DNA from: Fluctibacter corallii
Lineage (GTDB): Bacteria > Pseudomonadota > Gammaproteobacteria > Enterobacterales > Alteromonadaceae
Assembly (NCBI RefSeq): GCF_025751585.1
Contig: NZ_JAOWKX010000002.1
Coordinates: forward strand, 279,662 to 343,661
Direction: 5' to 3'
Length of the DNA: 64,000 nucleotides
Of the stretch, positions 35,104-44,081 are shown one piece after another (position 1 is the stretch's first letter; each line of letters opens with the position of its first letter). The notes beneath the pieces are model-generated. The model made no database searches and was not told the origin of the DNA. It saw only the letters and a list, made by a program, of their open reading frames with translations. Both the position numbers and the translations under genes were made by a program.

Positions 35104-36993
35104 TTAGTGAAACGAACCATGACGCCATTCATGTCTGCGTAACCATCCTTTTTCACTACCTTCAATATGTCGGCTAGGTGATTCGCTGGGCGCGACTAAC
35201 CCTGACCAAGATTCTCCTCGCTTGAGTATGATTGATTCAGGCAGGTTTGATTGAATTGTCGTCGCATCTAAGTTGGGTAAAATGCGCTCTATCGCCGCCT
35301 TGGCTCGGGCTTGAATGTCTGGATGGTTGACCCTGTTACGCTCCCCCCAGCTGATTGCATCTTCATCGGCGGGTTGGTTTTTATCAATAATGGCAACATC
35401 GGCTAATGCTTGCATTCTGTGGGCCATCATAAACTGTTCTACAAGAAGCGCAAAATCCTCGCGTTCAGTGGAATAACTATAAAATTCCAGCGCGCGATCA
35501 TCTTTAAAGAATAAGGTTACATCATCGCCAGTGTAAGCTTGTTGTCTGGCAGTGGCTTGTTCACCTTGAAATCGAACCTGTGCCAGGCTTTTCATTTGTT
35601 CTGAGTTAAGTGGGTATTGTTGGCTAAATTGCTCAGACAGTGGCGGATTGTCTCGCCAATACGCAAGTGGGGTCGTTGATTTGTTAATCGATGCCCACAC
35701 AGAGGGTGGAAAATAATCGTTCGCGTGAGCAAGTTCATGATACAACAGCCAAACAACATTTGCCTCCATGTCGGAAAATGTGCGGGTGAGTCTCGCACTG
35801 GCAGGATAGCCGTCTCTGTCAATGTAGTTTTTGCCGTCTTTAACATATCGCCAAGGCATTACAAAACCGAGTTCTTCTCCAAAGTTACTCCGATAATCGG
35901 GCGTGTCATTGACGCTATCTCGTTGTGCTGGCGTTTGCCAGAAGTGGTTCGCGCTAAGGTAAATTGCGCCTGTTTGAGCGGTATAAAACGACGGGTTAAT
36001 ATCATAAGAAATCACAATCGCGGTGGTCGCGCCCAACAAGGTTTTAATATCTTGAGAAGAGGCTGAATTTTCCAGAAACGTTTTGAAAGCATCGCCCATC
36101 CATGAGTGAGATACTAAAAGTCTGTTTAATATGTCTTCATTGGTTGGAACGGCATTGGCGCTCATGCCAATCAGCGGCAACGTTGAAAATGCGCAAGACG
36201 TCTCCAGCGTGTTGTTATAAATACATGGCTGTAATACAGACTGGTACGGTGAGTCTTTGCGATAGGGAAATGTGGTTGCAACGGCGCGATTAAAGTATCG
36301 ATTGGCACTAAACGTGGTGTCTTTTACTAAGACGTAGGCACGGTCTTTTGCTTCAGTGCCATCCGTAAATTGAACGGTTGCTTCGTACTCAATAATGGCA
36401 TCACGACTCACAGAAGGAAGCGTGAAAAATGCGTAAGCACCGTCTTGGCTAAAGGTGCTGATTTTTGGGCCTGCAAGCTGTTTCCATATGATGTTATCGA
36501 TGTCTTTTTCTTCAGTATGATCAACGCGCAATGACGCGGTAGCCAGTTCAGTTGCTTCGTGATCAAGACGCAGATTAGCTAATGCTTGACTGTTTCTGAC
36601 AGCGCTAAATTCAAGGGACTCTTCTATGACGGTTCCGTTACTGAGCGTAGCAGACAGGAAGATGTCGTAATTCCCTTCCTCTATCGCGTCAAAGGCAATA
36701 AGTTGGCTGGTTTCGGATAAAAAAGTAAGGTCAGGCCCTGATAATTGATGCCACGCTATTTGGGTAATTGGGGTGTTTTTCGTCACAATCGCAAAGGATA
36801 TAGACTCACCTACTTGAGCACGAGTCGAACCATATAGGGTATAGGTATCCGTGTCTTTAAGTGGGGTAACGTCACCCACTGAGGGAGCCGGAGCGGGTGG
36901 AAGAGTGGGGGAGTTGGGCGAGTCGTTTCCGCTACCTCCGCCGCCGCATGATGCGAGGAGGATACTAGTGAACAAACACGCCCAATATCTCAT
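35104..36993 (-). CDS. putative lipoprotein metallopeptidase with HExxH motif
   Basis: The 629-residue protein has a lipobox signal (LLASC followed by a glycine run and a Pro/Ser/Asn-rich linker), so it is probably anchored to a membrane. Residues about 50-235 look like two Ig/PKD-like beta domains, with paired ITQIAWHQLSGPDL and DNIIWKQLAGPKI segments. The C-terminal half has WLLYHELAHANDYFPP, a zincin HExxH-type motif (HELAH) near residue 418. A later EDFALLVEQFMM may supply a third ligand (Glu). I do not recognise the exact peptidase family. It overlaps the DUF2069 stop by one base. Confidence 0.6.
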   Translation of the reverse strand: MRYWACLFTSILLASCGGGGSGNDSPNSPTLPPAPAPSVGDVTPLKDTDTYTLYGSTRAQVGESISFAIVTKNTPITQIAWHQLSGPDLTFLSETSQLIAFDAIEEGNYDIFLSATLSNGTVIEESLEFSAVRNSQALANLRLDHEATELATASLRVDHTEEKDIDNIIWKQLAGPKISTFSQDGAYAFFTLPSVSRDAIIEYEATVQFTDGTEAKDRAYVLVKDTTFSANRYFNRAVATTFPYRKDSPYQSVLQPCIYNNTLETSCAFSTLPLIGMSANAVPTNEDILNRLLVSHSWMGDAFKTFLENSASSQDIKTLLGATTAIVISYDINPSFYTAQTGAIYLSANHFWQTPAQRDSVNDTPDYRSNFGEELGFVMPWRYVKDGKNYIDRDGYPASARLTRTFSDMEANVVWLLYHELAHANDYFPPSVWASINKSTTPLAYWRDNPPLSEQFSQQYPLNSEQMKSLAQVRFQGEQATARQQAYTGDDVTLFFKDDRALEFYSYSTEREDFALLVEQFMMAHRMQALADVAIIDKNQPADEDAISWGERNRVNHPDIQARAKAAIERILPNLDATTIQSNLPESIILKRGESWSGLVAPSESPSRHIEGSEKGWLRRHEWRHGSFH

Positions 36994-37415
36994 TATTCTT
37001 TTCCTTCAAATCGCTGTTTTTCTTCTGCCATTACGTCTTTTAATTTCTTTAAGCCTAAACCTGTTTCTTTTCCTTTTAGGCGGGCGTAGTAAACGCAGCC
37101 AATAAACATCATACTGGCAAAAAGTAGTTCCAATAAAGCATAAAACCATTCTTCCTGAACAGCATAAATTGCCGTTAGCCCATGTAAGAAGTAGATGAGC
37201 ACGATGAAGTTGGCCCACGCATGCGTGTAGGGATTACCAGTAATCATGCCTTTTAAAGGAAGAAGTAGTGGAATAATCCACAACGAACGGAACAGTAAAG
37301 AGGTTTGCGGAGATTCAACTAAAACCCATTGCCAAAGTGCAACGAAAATGAGTAGGCCGAAATAGCCTGTCAGCGCGAGTATACGATAACGTTTTATCTT
37401 AGTGGTGTCGGTCAT
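36993..37415 (-). CDS. DUF2069 membrane protein
   Basis: The 140-residue protein has about four transmembrane segments, and the GNPYTHAWANFIVLIYFLHGL pattern near residue 60 that I associate with DUF2069. Its role is unknown. It is placed downstream of wrbA, and its stop overlaps the lipoprotein start (TAATG), so the two may be co-translated. Confidence 0.8.
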   Translation of the reverse strand: MTDTTKIKRYRILALTGYFGLLIFVALWQWVLVESPQTSLLFRSLWIIPLLLPLKGMITGNPYTHAWANFIVLIYFLHGLTAIYAVQEEWFYALLELLFASMMFIGCVYYARLKGKETGLGLKKLKDVMAEEKQRFEGKE

Positions 37416-37447
37416 AATAGTGAATGTTTATTGCGCTGTTTTGCGCC

Positions 37448-38062
37448 CTATTTATCGTTTAATTTGATACTGAGAGCCGCAAGTCGTTCGCCTTGTGCGA
37501 TAGCCAGTGCGGTTTCTTCAGCGGTTAATGTAGCATCTTCTTTATTGCCAGACACATGACTTACGCCGTAAGGGCTGCCTCCGGATTGCGTAGTGTGTAA
37601 AGCGGGCTCAGAGTAGGGTAGACCACACAAAATCATACCGTGGTGCAGCAGTGGGATCATCATTGTCAGTAAAGTAGACTCTTGCCCTCCGTGCATACTG
37701 CCAGTTGACGTAAATACACAGGCGGGCTTACCTTCAAGATGCCCTGACAACCATGTGTCTGACGTGCTGTCCCAGAAATATTTCATAGCAGAGGCCATAT
37801 TGCCAAAACGAGTCGGACTTCCCAACGCAAGTCCTGAGCATGTCATTAAATTATGCTTAGTAACATAGGGATCGCCTGTTTCTGGCACAGATGACTGTGT
37901 CGTTGATAGATTATCAGAAACAGGGGGGACGGTACGTATAGTGGCTTGTGCCCCTGTTTTTTCAATTCCCTGTGCAATTTTGTAAGCCAGGTTTTTGGTG
38001 CTGCCGTTTCTACTGTAATACAGCACTAACACATTCGCTGACGAGGCCAATGATTCGGTCAT
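37448..38062 (-). CDS. wrbA: NAD(P)H:quinone oxidoreductase, WrbA type
   Basis: The 204-residue flavodoxin-fold protein has the FMN-binding VLYYSRNGSTKNLAYKIA near residue 13, GSPTRFGNMASAMKYFWD near 80, and TSTGSMHGGQESTLL near 115, all typical of WrbA. It reduces quinones by two electrons and protects against oxidative stress. Its start overlaps the arsC stop by one base, giving an arsC-wrbA-DUF2069-lipoprotein transcription unit. Confidence 0.92.
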   Translation of the reverse strand: MTESLASSANVLVLYYSRNGSTKNLAYKIAQGIEKTGAQATIRTVPPVSDNLSTTQSSVPETGDPYVTKHNLMTCSGLALGSPTRFGNMASAMKYFWDSTSDTWLSGHLEGKPACVFTSTGSMHGGQESTLLTMMIPLLHHGMILCGLPYSEPALHTTQSGGSPYGVSHVSGNKEDATLTAEETALAIAQGERLAALSIKLNDK

Positions 38063-38415
38063 TATAGAATATCCAACACGCTCTCTGGAGGACGGCCTAT
38101 TTTGGCTTTATCGCCATGAATAACGATAGGACGCTCAATCAGTTTGGGGGTATTCGCCATTGCTTCAACTAATTGCTGAGGAAGCAATGCATTGTCCTTC
38201 AAATTCTGCGCTTTATATTCGTCTTCTTTTGTGCGCATCATTTCGCGAGGGTCAGAAATGCCTAACTTTTTCATAATGCTGGTGATTTCTTCCACGCCAA
38301 GCGGTGTTTTTAAATATTCAACGATAACGGGAGATACCCCTTTTTCTTCAAGAAGCTGCAAAGTTTGACGGCTTTTTGAACAGCGAGGATTGTGCAAAAT
38401 TTTAATTTCAGACAT
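38062..38415 (-). CDS. arsC: ArsC-family reductase (YfgD type)
   Basis: The 117-residue thioredoxin-fold protein has the active-site segment HNPRCSKSRQTL near residue 7 with the catalytic Cys, and a conserved C-terminal RPIVIHGDKAKIGRPPE. Glutaredoxin-linked arsenate reductases share these; the chromosomal YfgD-type member next to bepA is not proven to act on arsenate. The ATG at 38415 was chosen; an upstream TTG adds six residues. The gene is divergent from the thioredoxin-like gene. Confidence 0.88.
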   Translation of the reverse strand: MSEIKILHNPRCSKSRQTLQLLEEKGVSPVIVEYLKTPLGVEEITSIMKKLGISDPREMMRTKEDEYKAQNLKDNALLPQQLVEAMANTPKLIERPIVIHGDKAKIGRPPESVLDIL

Positions 38416-38432
38416 AGTAATGAGTAATTTCA

Positions 38433-38975
38433 ATGAGTTTCGTTAGTTGTATTCTATCTTCGAGACTCTCTTTACGTAAAGGGCAGGGATCGAGATTGCA
38501 AAAAATAGTTATTATTTTCACCGCGTTATTTGCGCTTATTCTTGGTTTTTTTACCTTTCAGAGTATGCGTACTGACTTTAAGACAGTGAGTGGTGAAGCA
38601 TACAGCTGGTCTTCATTGTCTGATGAATGGGTTATCGTTAACTATTTTGCGGAGTGGTGTGCGCCATGTCTTCGTGAAGTGCCAGAGCTTAACGCATTTT
38701 ATGCAGATCTTCAGAGAGAAAGCGCAGCAGACGTTGCCTTTTTTGCCGTGAATTTCGATGGCATAACAGGAAACGAACTTAAGACAATCAAGTTGAACTA
38801 CAATATGCAATTCCCGCTTATAGACGGTGATGTAATACTTCCACAGGCGGTGAACCCTAGAGGGCTACCTGCTACGTTTATATTCCCGCCTAACGGAGGA
38901 GATGTGATTACGCTATATGGGGAGCAAACTAAAGAAAAACTGTCTGCCAAACTTGCTGCATTACAAGGCCTTTAG
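38433..38975 (+). CDS. membrane-anchored TlpA-type thioredoxin
   Basis: The protein has an N-terminal anchor (IVIIFTALFALILGFF) and a thioredoxin-like domain facing the periplasm, with CxxC in AEWCAPCLREVPELN and cis-Pro in RGLPATFI. It probably acts as a periplasmic disulfide reductase. The listed ATG start gives 180 residues, but a TTG at 38496 gives about 159 residues with the anchor at the N-terminus and leaves more room for the divergent arsC promoter. The C-terminus overlaps the bepA stop by 15 bp in convergent orientation. Confidence 0.8.
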   Translation: MSFVSCILSSRLSLRKGQGSRLQKIVIIFTALFALILGFFTFQSMRTDFKTVSGEAYSWSSLSDEWVIVNYFAEWCAPCLREVPELNAFYADLQRESAADVAFFAVNFDGITGNELKTIKLNYNMQFPLIDGDVILPQAVNPRGLPATFIFPPNGGDVITLYGEQTKEKLSAKLAALQGL

Positions 38976-40439
38976 TCGGTCTTGTGCACTGCGAAATTGG
39001 TCGATACGTGCTTTGATTCGTTGCTTTTCAAGGTGTCGTTCATTTGCAAAATTGTAAGCGGTATGTAATTCATCAATTGCCCGTTTGTATGCCCCCGCCA
39101 AAGCGAACATTTCGGCTTTATGTTGGTGCATCTCTAGGGGCTGCTGATTTTTGCGGTATGCTTCAGTAAGCAATTGGATGGCGAGGTAATGATTGGGCTT
39201 TAGCAGTAAAAAATCTTTTAATACTTCAATCGCTGTGTCGTAATGTTTCGCTTCAATGGCGGCATTAGCATAATTTAGTGCGACCACTTGGTTGTTGGGA
39301 TAACGCTTTTGCATTGTACTTAACATTAACAAGGCTTTGTCATGTTGATGTTGAGCCAGTGCGATATCTGTAGCAGTGTCAACAAAAAATAAGTTGTCAG
39401 GGTAGGTCTGGCGCAACTGAGTGATAATAGCATCTGCGGCCTCAATATTATCATTGGCAAGGTAAGATAACGCTAAACCATATTTTGCAGCTTCTTCATA
39501 CACATAACTTTGCTTGTCAAGCTGCTCTTTGAATAATGCAATATTGGTGTTTGGTGCTGAGAAATACCGAGCTATCACACGTGCTTTCGCCAAGTGAAAA
39601 TTCATTGAGTCGCTATTGAAATTGCCTCCCATTGTATTTGCACGTGTGCGTGCATCAGCGATACGTGATTCTGGCAACGGGTGCGTTAACAAAAAGGCAA
39701 GAGGTTTAGAACGGTTTCGTGTTTGGCTGGCAAGTTTGCCAAAAAAGCTGGCTGCTGCCCGAGGATCATATCCTGCTTGTGCCAATATTTGAATGCCGAT
39801 TCTATCGGCTTCTTTTTCGTTTGAGCGCGTGTAATTAATAGACGCTTGCGCTGCGGCGGCGTTGCTGGCTTGTATGGCTGCAATGCCCGCTTCTGGACTC
39901 GCCATCGCGAGTAATAAGCCGCCAAACATTGAGGCGATTTGCAGCGGCGTTGATTTTTGTCTGGCTTGAATGCTTCTGGCGATATGTCGTTGGGTCACGT
40001 GGCTTACTTCGTGAGCCAAAACTGATGCAAGCTCACTTTCATTGTCTGCATGAAAGATGAGTCCGGTATGGATACCAATATGACCACCGAAAAAAGCGAA
40101 AGCGTTAATATCTTTATTGTTTAACAGGAAAAAGGTAAAGGGAAATTTAACATTTTGTGCTTGAGCGACGAGGCGATTGCCAATGTCTTGTAAATATTCA
40201 TCAAGTAATGGGTCACTAATGACGGGGGCTTGCGCACGCATTTGGCGCATGAGGATATCCCCAATTTCCATTTCCTTGTCTATGCTGATAGCGTCGGCGG
40301 CTACCACGCCAATTTCAGGTAATTTGTTTTTAGAGCTTTGTCCAACGCCCGAGATGGATTGCGCACTACTATACAATGCTACGGCTGCCAATGCAGACGT
40401 TAGAGCAAGGGAAATGGTCTTAAAAAATACTCTAATCAA
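38961..40439 (-). CDS. bepA: periplasmic metalloprotease/chaperone BepA
   Basis: BepA (YfgC) helps assemble and degrade outer-membrane proteins, notably LptD. The 492-residue protein has a signal peptide (LALTSALAAVALYSSAQS), the M48 zinc motif in AHEVSHVTQRHIARS near residue 143, and the third ligand in NEKEADRIGIQIL near residue 208. TPR-like repeats follow near 300-470. The neighbouring arsC, perM and bcp reproduce E. coli order. It overlaps the thioredoxin-like gene tail to tail by 15 bp. Confidence 0.93.
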   Translation of the reverse strand: MIRVFFKTISLALTSALAAVALYSSAQSISGVGQSSKNKLPEIGVVAADAISIDKEMEIGDILMRQMRAQAPVISDPLLDEYLQDIGNRLVAQAQNVKFPFTFFLLNNKDINAFAFFGGHIGIHTGLIFHADNESELASVLAHEVSHVTQRHIARSIQARQKSTPLQIASMFGGLLLAMASPEAGIAAIQASNAAAAQASINYTRSNEKEADRIGIQILAQAGYDPRAAASFFGKLASQTRNRSKPLAFLLTHPLPESRIADARTRANTMGGNFNSDSMNFHLAKARVIARYFSAPNTNIALFKEQLDKQSYVYEEAAKYGLALSYLANDNIEAADAIITQLRQTYPDNLFFVDTATDIALAQHQHDKALLMLSTMQKRYPNNQVVALNYANAAIEAKHYDTAIEVLKDFLLLKPNHYLAIQLLTEAYRKNQQPLEMHQHKAEMFALAGAYKRAIDELHTAYNFANERHLEKQRIKARIDQFRSAQDRLKAL

Positions 40440-40769
40440 CGATAATTCCTACTGTCTTCGTGCCTGTCGAGCTTACATCCGTCTCAACGCTTTACTATAA
40501 ACCCTTGCATAGTACTTTGAAACAGGTGTATCTACTTTAGATGTGCGTGTTATGATAAAAATCAAGGTCTACTAATAGGTTATGTCTCCGTTATCTGACA
40601 CCTAAATTTGACTTAGCGTTTTTGTTGCAACACATATTCTTAACATGAATAAGAAATATTTGTGACCGCAACTTTTGTAATTAGTTCTTTCCAAATGGAA
40701 TCGCATTGTCGATAATTCCGAATCTCGGAAATAGCTAATCCTTGTGAGATAAACCAATAAGGAATATGC
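40440..40769. other. bepA/perM divergent control region
   Basis: No gene, repeat or strong hairpin is seen in this roughly 330-bp gap. It should contain promoters for bepA and perM, but I could not assign hexamers. AAGGAA before the perM ATG is the ribosome binding site. Confidence 0.4.
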
Positions 40770-41831
40770 ATGATTGGTGTCGTAGGGCGCTGGTATAAGC
40801 GAAAATTCTCAGATCCAGATTCAGTAACACTTCTTTTTTTGCTGGTATTCACATTTTTAGTTTTGGCCCTTTGGGGCGATATTTTAATGCCCGTGCTTGT
40901 CGCGTTTGTTATCGCTTATTTATTGGAGTGGCCGGTGAATAAACTGTGCCAATTGGGTGCATCAAGAACACTGTCTGTCATCGGTGTATTGGTAACCTTT
41001 ATTGGTGTTTCGATATTTACCTTTGTTGGGTTAGTCCCTGTGGTTACCCAACAAAGCGCAAACTTACTCAAAGAGCTACCGCAGATATGGGATCAGGGAA
41101 TGTCATGGCTACTCACCTTGCCAGACACCTATCCTGGCCTGGTGCGTGTTGGCCACATTCAACAGATGCTGGAAGAGTTTGATCAGACCGTCGCAGCATT
41201 TGGTGAGCAACTTATCACTGCATCTGTGAGCTCAATTGTGGATATTGCGGCCCTACTGATCTACCTCATTCTTGTGCCGTTAATGGTCTTTTTTATGTTA
41301 AAAGACAGAAAAGAACTGATCACAAACGTGTCTCGTCTATTGCCAAAAGAACGGAGATTAATAAACCAAGTCGGTTCTGAAATGAATGCGCAAATTGCGA
41401 ACTATATTCGCGGAAAAGTGATTGAAATCATCATTGTAGGCGGAGTGTCTGCGATTACGTTTGCGTTTATGGATTTACGTTATGCTGTTTTACTTGGCGT
41501 GCTAGTTGGTTTTTCTGTGTTGATTCCCTACATTGGCGCGGCGGTAGTGACTATTCCTGTTGCTATTGTAGCTTTGTTTCAGTGGGGCATTTCGCCTGAA
41601 TTTTGGTATTTGATGATTGCCTATGGCGTAATACAGGCATTAGACGGTAACTTGTTAGTACCGTTATTATTTTCCGAAGCGGTAAGCCTGCATCCAGTCT
41701 ATATTATTGTCGCGGTGCTATTTTTTGGCGGATTGTGGGGGTTTTGGGGGGTGTTTTTCGCTATCCCGTTAGCAACGCTGGTGAAAGCTGTCTTTAATGC
41801 GTGGTCTAGTGAACCTCAATTGTCTCAGTAA
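40770..41831 (+). CDS. perM: AI-2E family transporter (PerM type)
   Basis: The 353-residue membrane protein has the pattern of the AI-2E/PerM family: paired N-terminal helices (LLVFTFLVLALWGDILMPVLVAFVIAYLLEWPVN), a large soluble region, and a re-entrant C-terminal block. Its LIPYIGAAVVTIP segment near residue 250 and VVPLLFSEAV-like LLVPLLFSEAVSLHP near 300 fit the family. In E. coli yfgO (perM) is in the same place. Transported substrate is not established. Confidence 0.88.
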   Translation: MIGVVGRWYKRKFSDPDSVTLLFLLVFTFLVLALWGDILMPVLVAFVIAYLLEWPVNKLCQLGASRTLSVIGVLVTFIGVSIFTFVGLVPVVTQQSANLLKELPQIWDQGMSWLLTLPDTYPGLVRVGHIQQMLEEFDQTVAAFGEQLITASVSSIVDIAALLIYLILVPLMVFFMLKDRKELITNVSRLLPKERRLINQVGSEMNAQIANYIRGKVIEIIIVGGVSAITFAFMDLRYAVLLGVLVGFSVLIPYIGAAVVTIPVAIVALFQWGISPEFWYLMIAYGVIQALDGNLLVPLLFSEAVSLHPVYIIVAVLFFGGLWGFWGVFFAIPLATLVKAVFNAWSSEPQLSQ

Positions 41832-41840
41832 TGAGTAAAG

Positions 41841-41883
41841 AGAAGTTGCTGCTCAGTTGTTTCACGCAACGTCAGCAACTTCT
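41841..41883. terminator. terminator hairpin between perM and bcp
   Basis: AGAAGTTGCTG and CAGCAACTTCT form a perfect 11-bp stem around a 21-nt loop between convergent genes. A second inverted repeat GTTAGATTA/TAATCTAAC (41884-41912) overlaps the bcp stop. Confidence 0.6.
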
Positions 41884-41894
41884 GTTAGATTATT

Positions 41895-42356
41895 TTAATT
41901 AAAGTAATCTAACACGACATTGTGGTGTTCTTTGGTTTTGAACTTATCGAAGACATGTTCGACCATGCCATTCTCATCAATTAAAAATGTAATGCGGTGA
42001 ATACCGTCAAATTCTCTACCCATAAACTTTTTGGGGCCCCACACGCCAAATTGATCTGCTACGGCATGGTCTTCGTCAGAAAGCAGGGCAAAGTTGAGGG
42101 ATTCTTTTTCGATGAATTTAGGTAAACGTTTTACCGGGTCGGGACTAATACCCAGCACGACAACATTGTGCTTTTCCAACTCTTGCTGACTGTCGCGTAA
42201 GCCTTGAGCTTGAACAGTGCATCCAGGTGTCATGGCTTTAGGGTAAAAGTAAGCCAGTACTTTTTTACCGCTAAAATCTGCCAATGAGGTTGTGTCACCG
42301 TTTTCATTGGGCAGTGAAAATGCGGGCGCTTTGTCGCCTGCTTGTAATCTTTTCAT
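41895..42356 (-). CDS. bcp: thioredoxin-dependent peroxiredoxin, Bcp type, single Cys
   Basis: Bcp reduces hydrogen and organic peroxides in the cytoplasm. The 153-residue protein has FYPKAMTPGCTVQAQGLRD with the peroxidatic Cys46. In E. coli Bcp a resolving Cys lies five residues later; here that position is Gln51, and Cys46 is the only cysteine in the protein. It must therefore work as a 1-Cys enzyme or be resolved by another thiol. It follows gcvR with an 8-bp gap on the same strand. Confidence 0.92.
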   Translation of the reverse strand: MKRLQAGDKAPAFSLPNENGDTTSLADFSGKKVLAYFYPKAMTPGCTVQAQGLRDSQQELEKHNVVVLGISPDPVKRLPKFIEKESLNFALLSDEDHAVADQFGVWGPKKFMGREFDGIHRITFLIDENGMVEHVFDKFKTKEHHNVVLDYFN

Positions 42357-42364
42357 AATGTCCT

Positions 42365-42892
42365 CTAATATTTCTCTGAAATCTGCCCTTGCAGCCCTAA
42401 CGCATCAAGCAGGGTTTGAAAGGCCAGATTTACGTCCGTTAGTTCGATTCCGTCAGGTACGCTAGCTACCATTTTGCATTGCATCATTTCTTGTTGCGTC
42501 TCTTTGTTTGTGTACGTTTTTTGACGAAACGCATTCACAGCAATATCGAACTGAGCAAGAAATGAGGTAACCTTTTGCATAACTCCTACGGTGTCAACAC
42601 CAGAAAGCTTTATGTCCACCATATGTTTAAGATTTTGCTTACTGTGTTTCTGAGTACGTTTCATCATAGACAAAAGATCTAACTGCTGGCATACCATGGG
42701 TAGCTTTAGCTCTGCTTTTGTAATGGAAGATTGCGTGCCCTCTAATATCATGGTAAGAGAGAAATCCTGCCCGTAAATCGCTTGTCTACTGTCAAGGATA
42801 TTGCACCCTGCTTCGCTTACAGCAGAGGCTAAGGCACTTAATATTCCGACACGATCTGAGCCGAGAATGGTAACAATTAACTGATGCTTCAT
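42365..42892 (-). CDS. gcvR: glycine cleavage system regulator GcvR
   Basis: The 175-residue protein has two ACT domains (starts near QLIVTILGSDRVGILSALASAVSEAGCNILDS and near DIKLSGVDTVGVMQKVTSFLAQFDIAV). In E. coli GcvR binds glycine and blocks the activator GcvA. No gcvA or gcvTHP is in the window. It lies upstream of bcp in the same direction and divergent from dapA, as in E. coli. Confidence 0.88.
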   Translation of the reverse strand: MKHQLIVTILGSDRVGILSALASAVSEAGCNILDSRQAIYGQDFSLTMILEGTQSSITKAELKLPMVCQQLDLLSMMKRTQKHSKQNLKHMVDIKLSGVDTVGVMQKVTSFLAQFDIAVNAFRQKTYTNKETQQEMMQCKMVASVPDGIELTDVNLAFQTLLDALGLQGQISEKY

Positions 42893-43189
42893 GTTTCTGA
42901 CGTGTGTTAGACGCTAAATAAAAGTGCCGTAGTCTATCACAGTTTATTAATATTTTACGAATGGTTAGATCATCGCCTTTAGAACCACATAACCCCTTAT
43001 TTTTGCACATCTTTATATTTAGTGTGACATGACACTAGTCGTTGTAGCGCCTTAAAAGTGTACGAAAAATAGACGCATAAATAGAGGAATGATTCTAAAT
43101 TACCGTTTAGCCCTATTTTACGCGAATAATCCCTTGTTTTTACGCATAGGTGTCATTACCATAAGTCGCTCATTTTAACGGGAGACAGC

Positions 43190-44071
43190 ATGTTCAAGGG
43201 CAGTTATGTAGCGCTAATTACACCAATGGACGACCTTGGTAAAGTAGACTATACCGCTTTGCAAAAGCTGGTCGAGTTTCATGTTGAAAATGGCACCCAT
43301 GGTATCGTTTCAGTAGGTACAACGGGCGAATCTGCTACGTTACCCTTCGAAGAACACATCAATGTGGTGAAAAAAACGGTTCAATTTGCGCAAGGCAACA
43401 TCCCGATAATCGCGGGAAGCGGTGCAAATTCTACCGAGGAAGCAATATTTCTAAGTAACAAGTTAGCGAATACCGGTATTGCTGGCTTTTTAAGTGTTGT
43501 GCCTTACTACAATAAGCCACAACAGCGTGGCATGGTTGCTCACTTTTCGGCTATTGCCGATGCAGCAGACCTGCCAGTACTGCTTTACAATGTGCCCGGA
43601 AGAACGGTTGCAGATATGTTACCCGAAACCGTTGCAGAGCTGGCAGAGCATAAAAATATTGTCGGACTTAAAGATGCAACCGGAGATATGTCTCGCTACA
43701 AGGAAACGAAAGCATTAGTACCAGATGATTTCGTATTACTTAGCGGAGATGACGCTACAGGCGCAGAATTTTTAACGTTGGGTGGCGATGGTGTTATTTC
43801 GGTAACAGCAAATATCGTCCCCAAAGCAATGTCTGATATGTGTGAAGCAGCATTAGACAAACGTTTTGATGATGTGATGGATATCAATGGTCGCATCAAG
43901 CAATTACATACAACCTTATTTTTGGAATCAAACCCTGTTATGCCTAAGTGGGCATTATTTAAAATGGGCATGATACCCTGTGCAAATTTGCGTTTACCTC
44001 TGGTCACTCCGGAACTCCAAAGTCAAAACGCACTCGAACAAGTCATGCGCGAAATAGGCGTTATATCATAG
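43190..44071 (+). CDS. dapA: 4-hydroxy-tetrahydrodipicolinate synthase
   Basis: DapA condenses pyruvate and aspartate semialdehyde, the first step of lysine and diaminopimelate synthesis. The 293-residue protein has the SVGTTGESATL segment with active-site threonines near residue 41, YNVPGRTV with Tyr near 133, and the Schiff-base Lys in VGLKDATGDMSRY near 161. The ATG has GGGAGACAG upstream. bamC follows after 10 bp, the conserved dapA-bamC unit. Confidence 0.97.
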   Translation: MFKGSYVALITPMDDLGKVDYTALQKLVEFHVENGTHGIVSVGTTGESATLPFEEHINVVKKTVQFAQGNIPIIAGSGANSTEEAIFLSNKLANTGIAGFLSVVPYYNKPQQRGMVAHFSAIADAADLPVLLYNVPGRTVADMLPETVAELAEHKNIVGLKDATGDMSRYKETKALVPDDFVLLSGDDATGAEFLTLGGDGVISVTANIVPKAMSDMCEAALDKRFDDVMDINGRIKQLHTTLFLESNPVMPKWALFKMGMIPCANLRLPLVTPELQSQNALEQVMREIGVIS

Positions 44072-44081
44072 AGGAGAAAGC

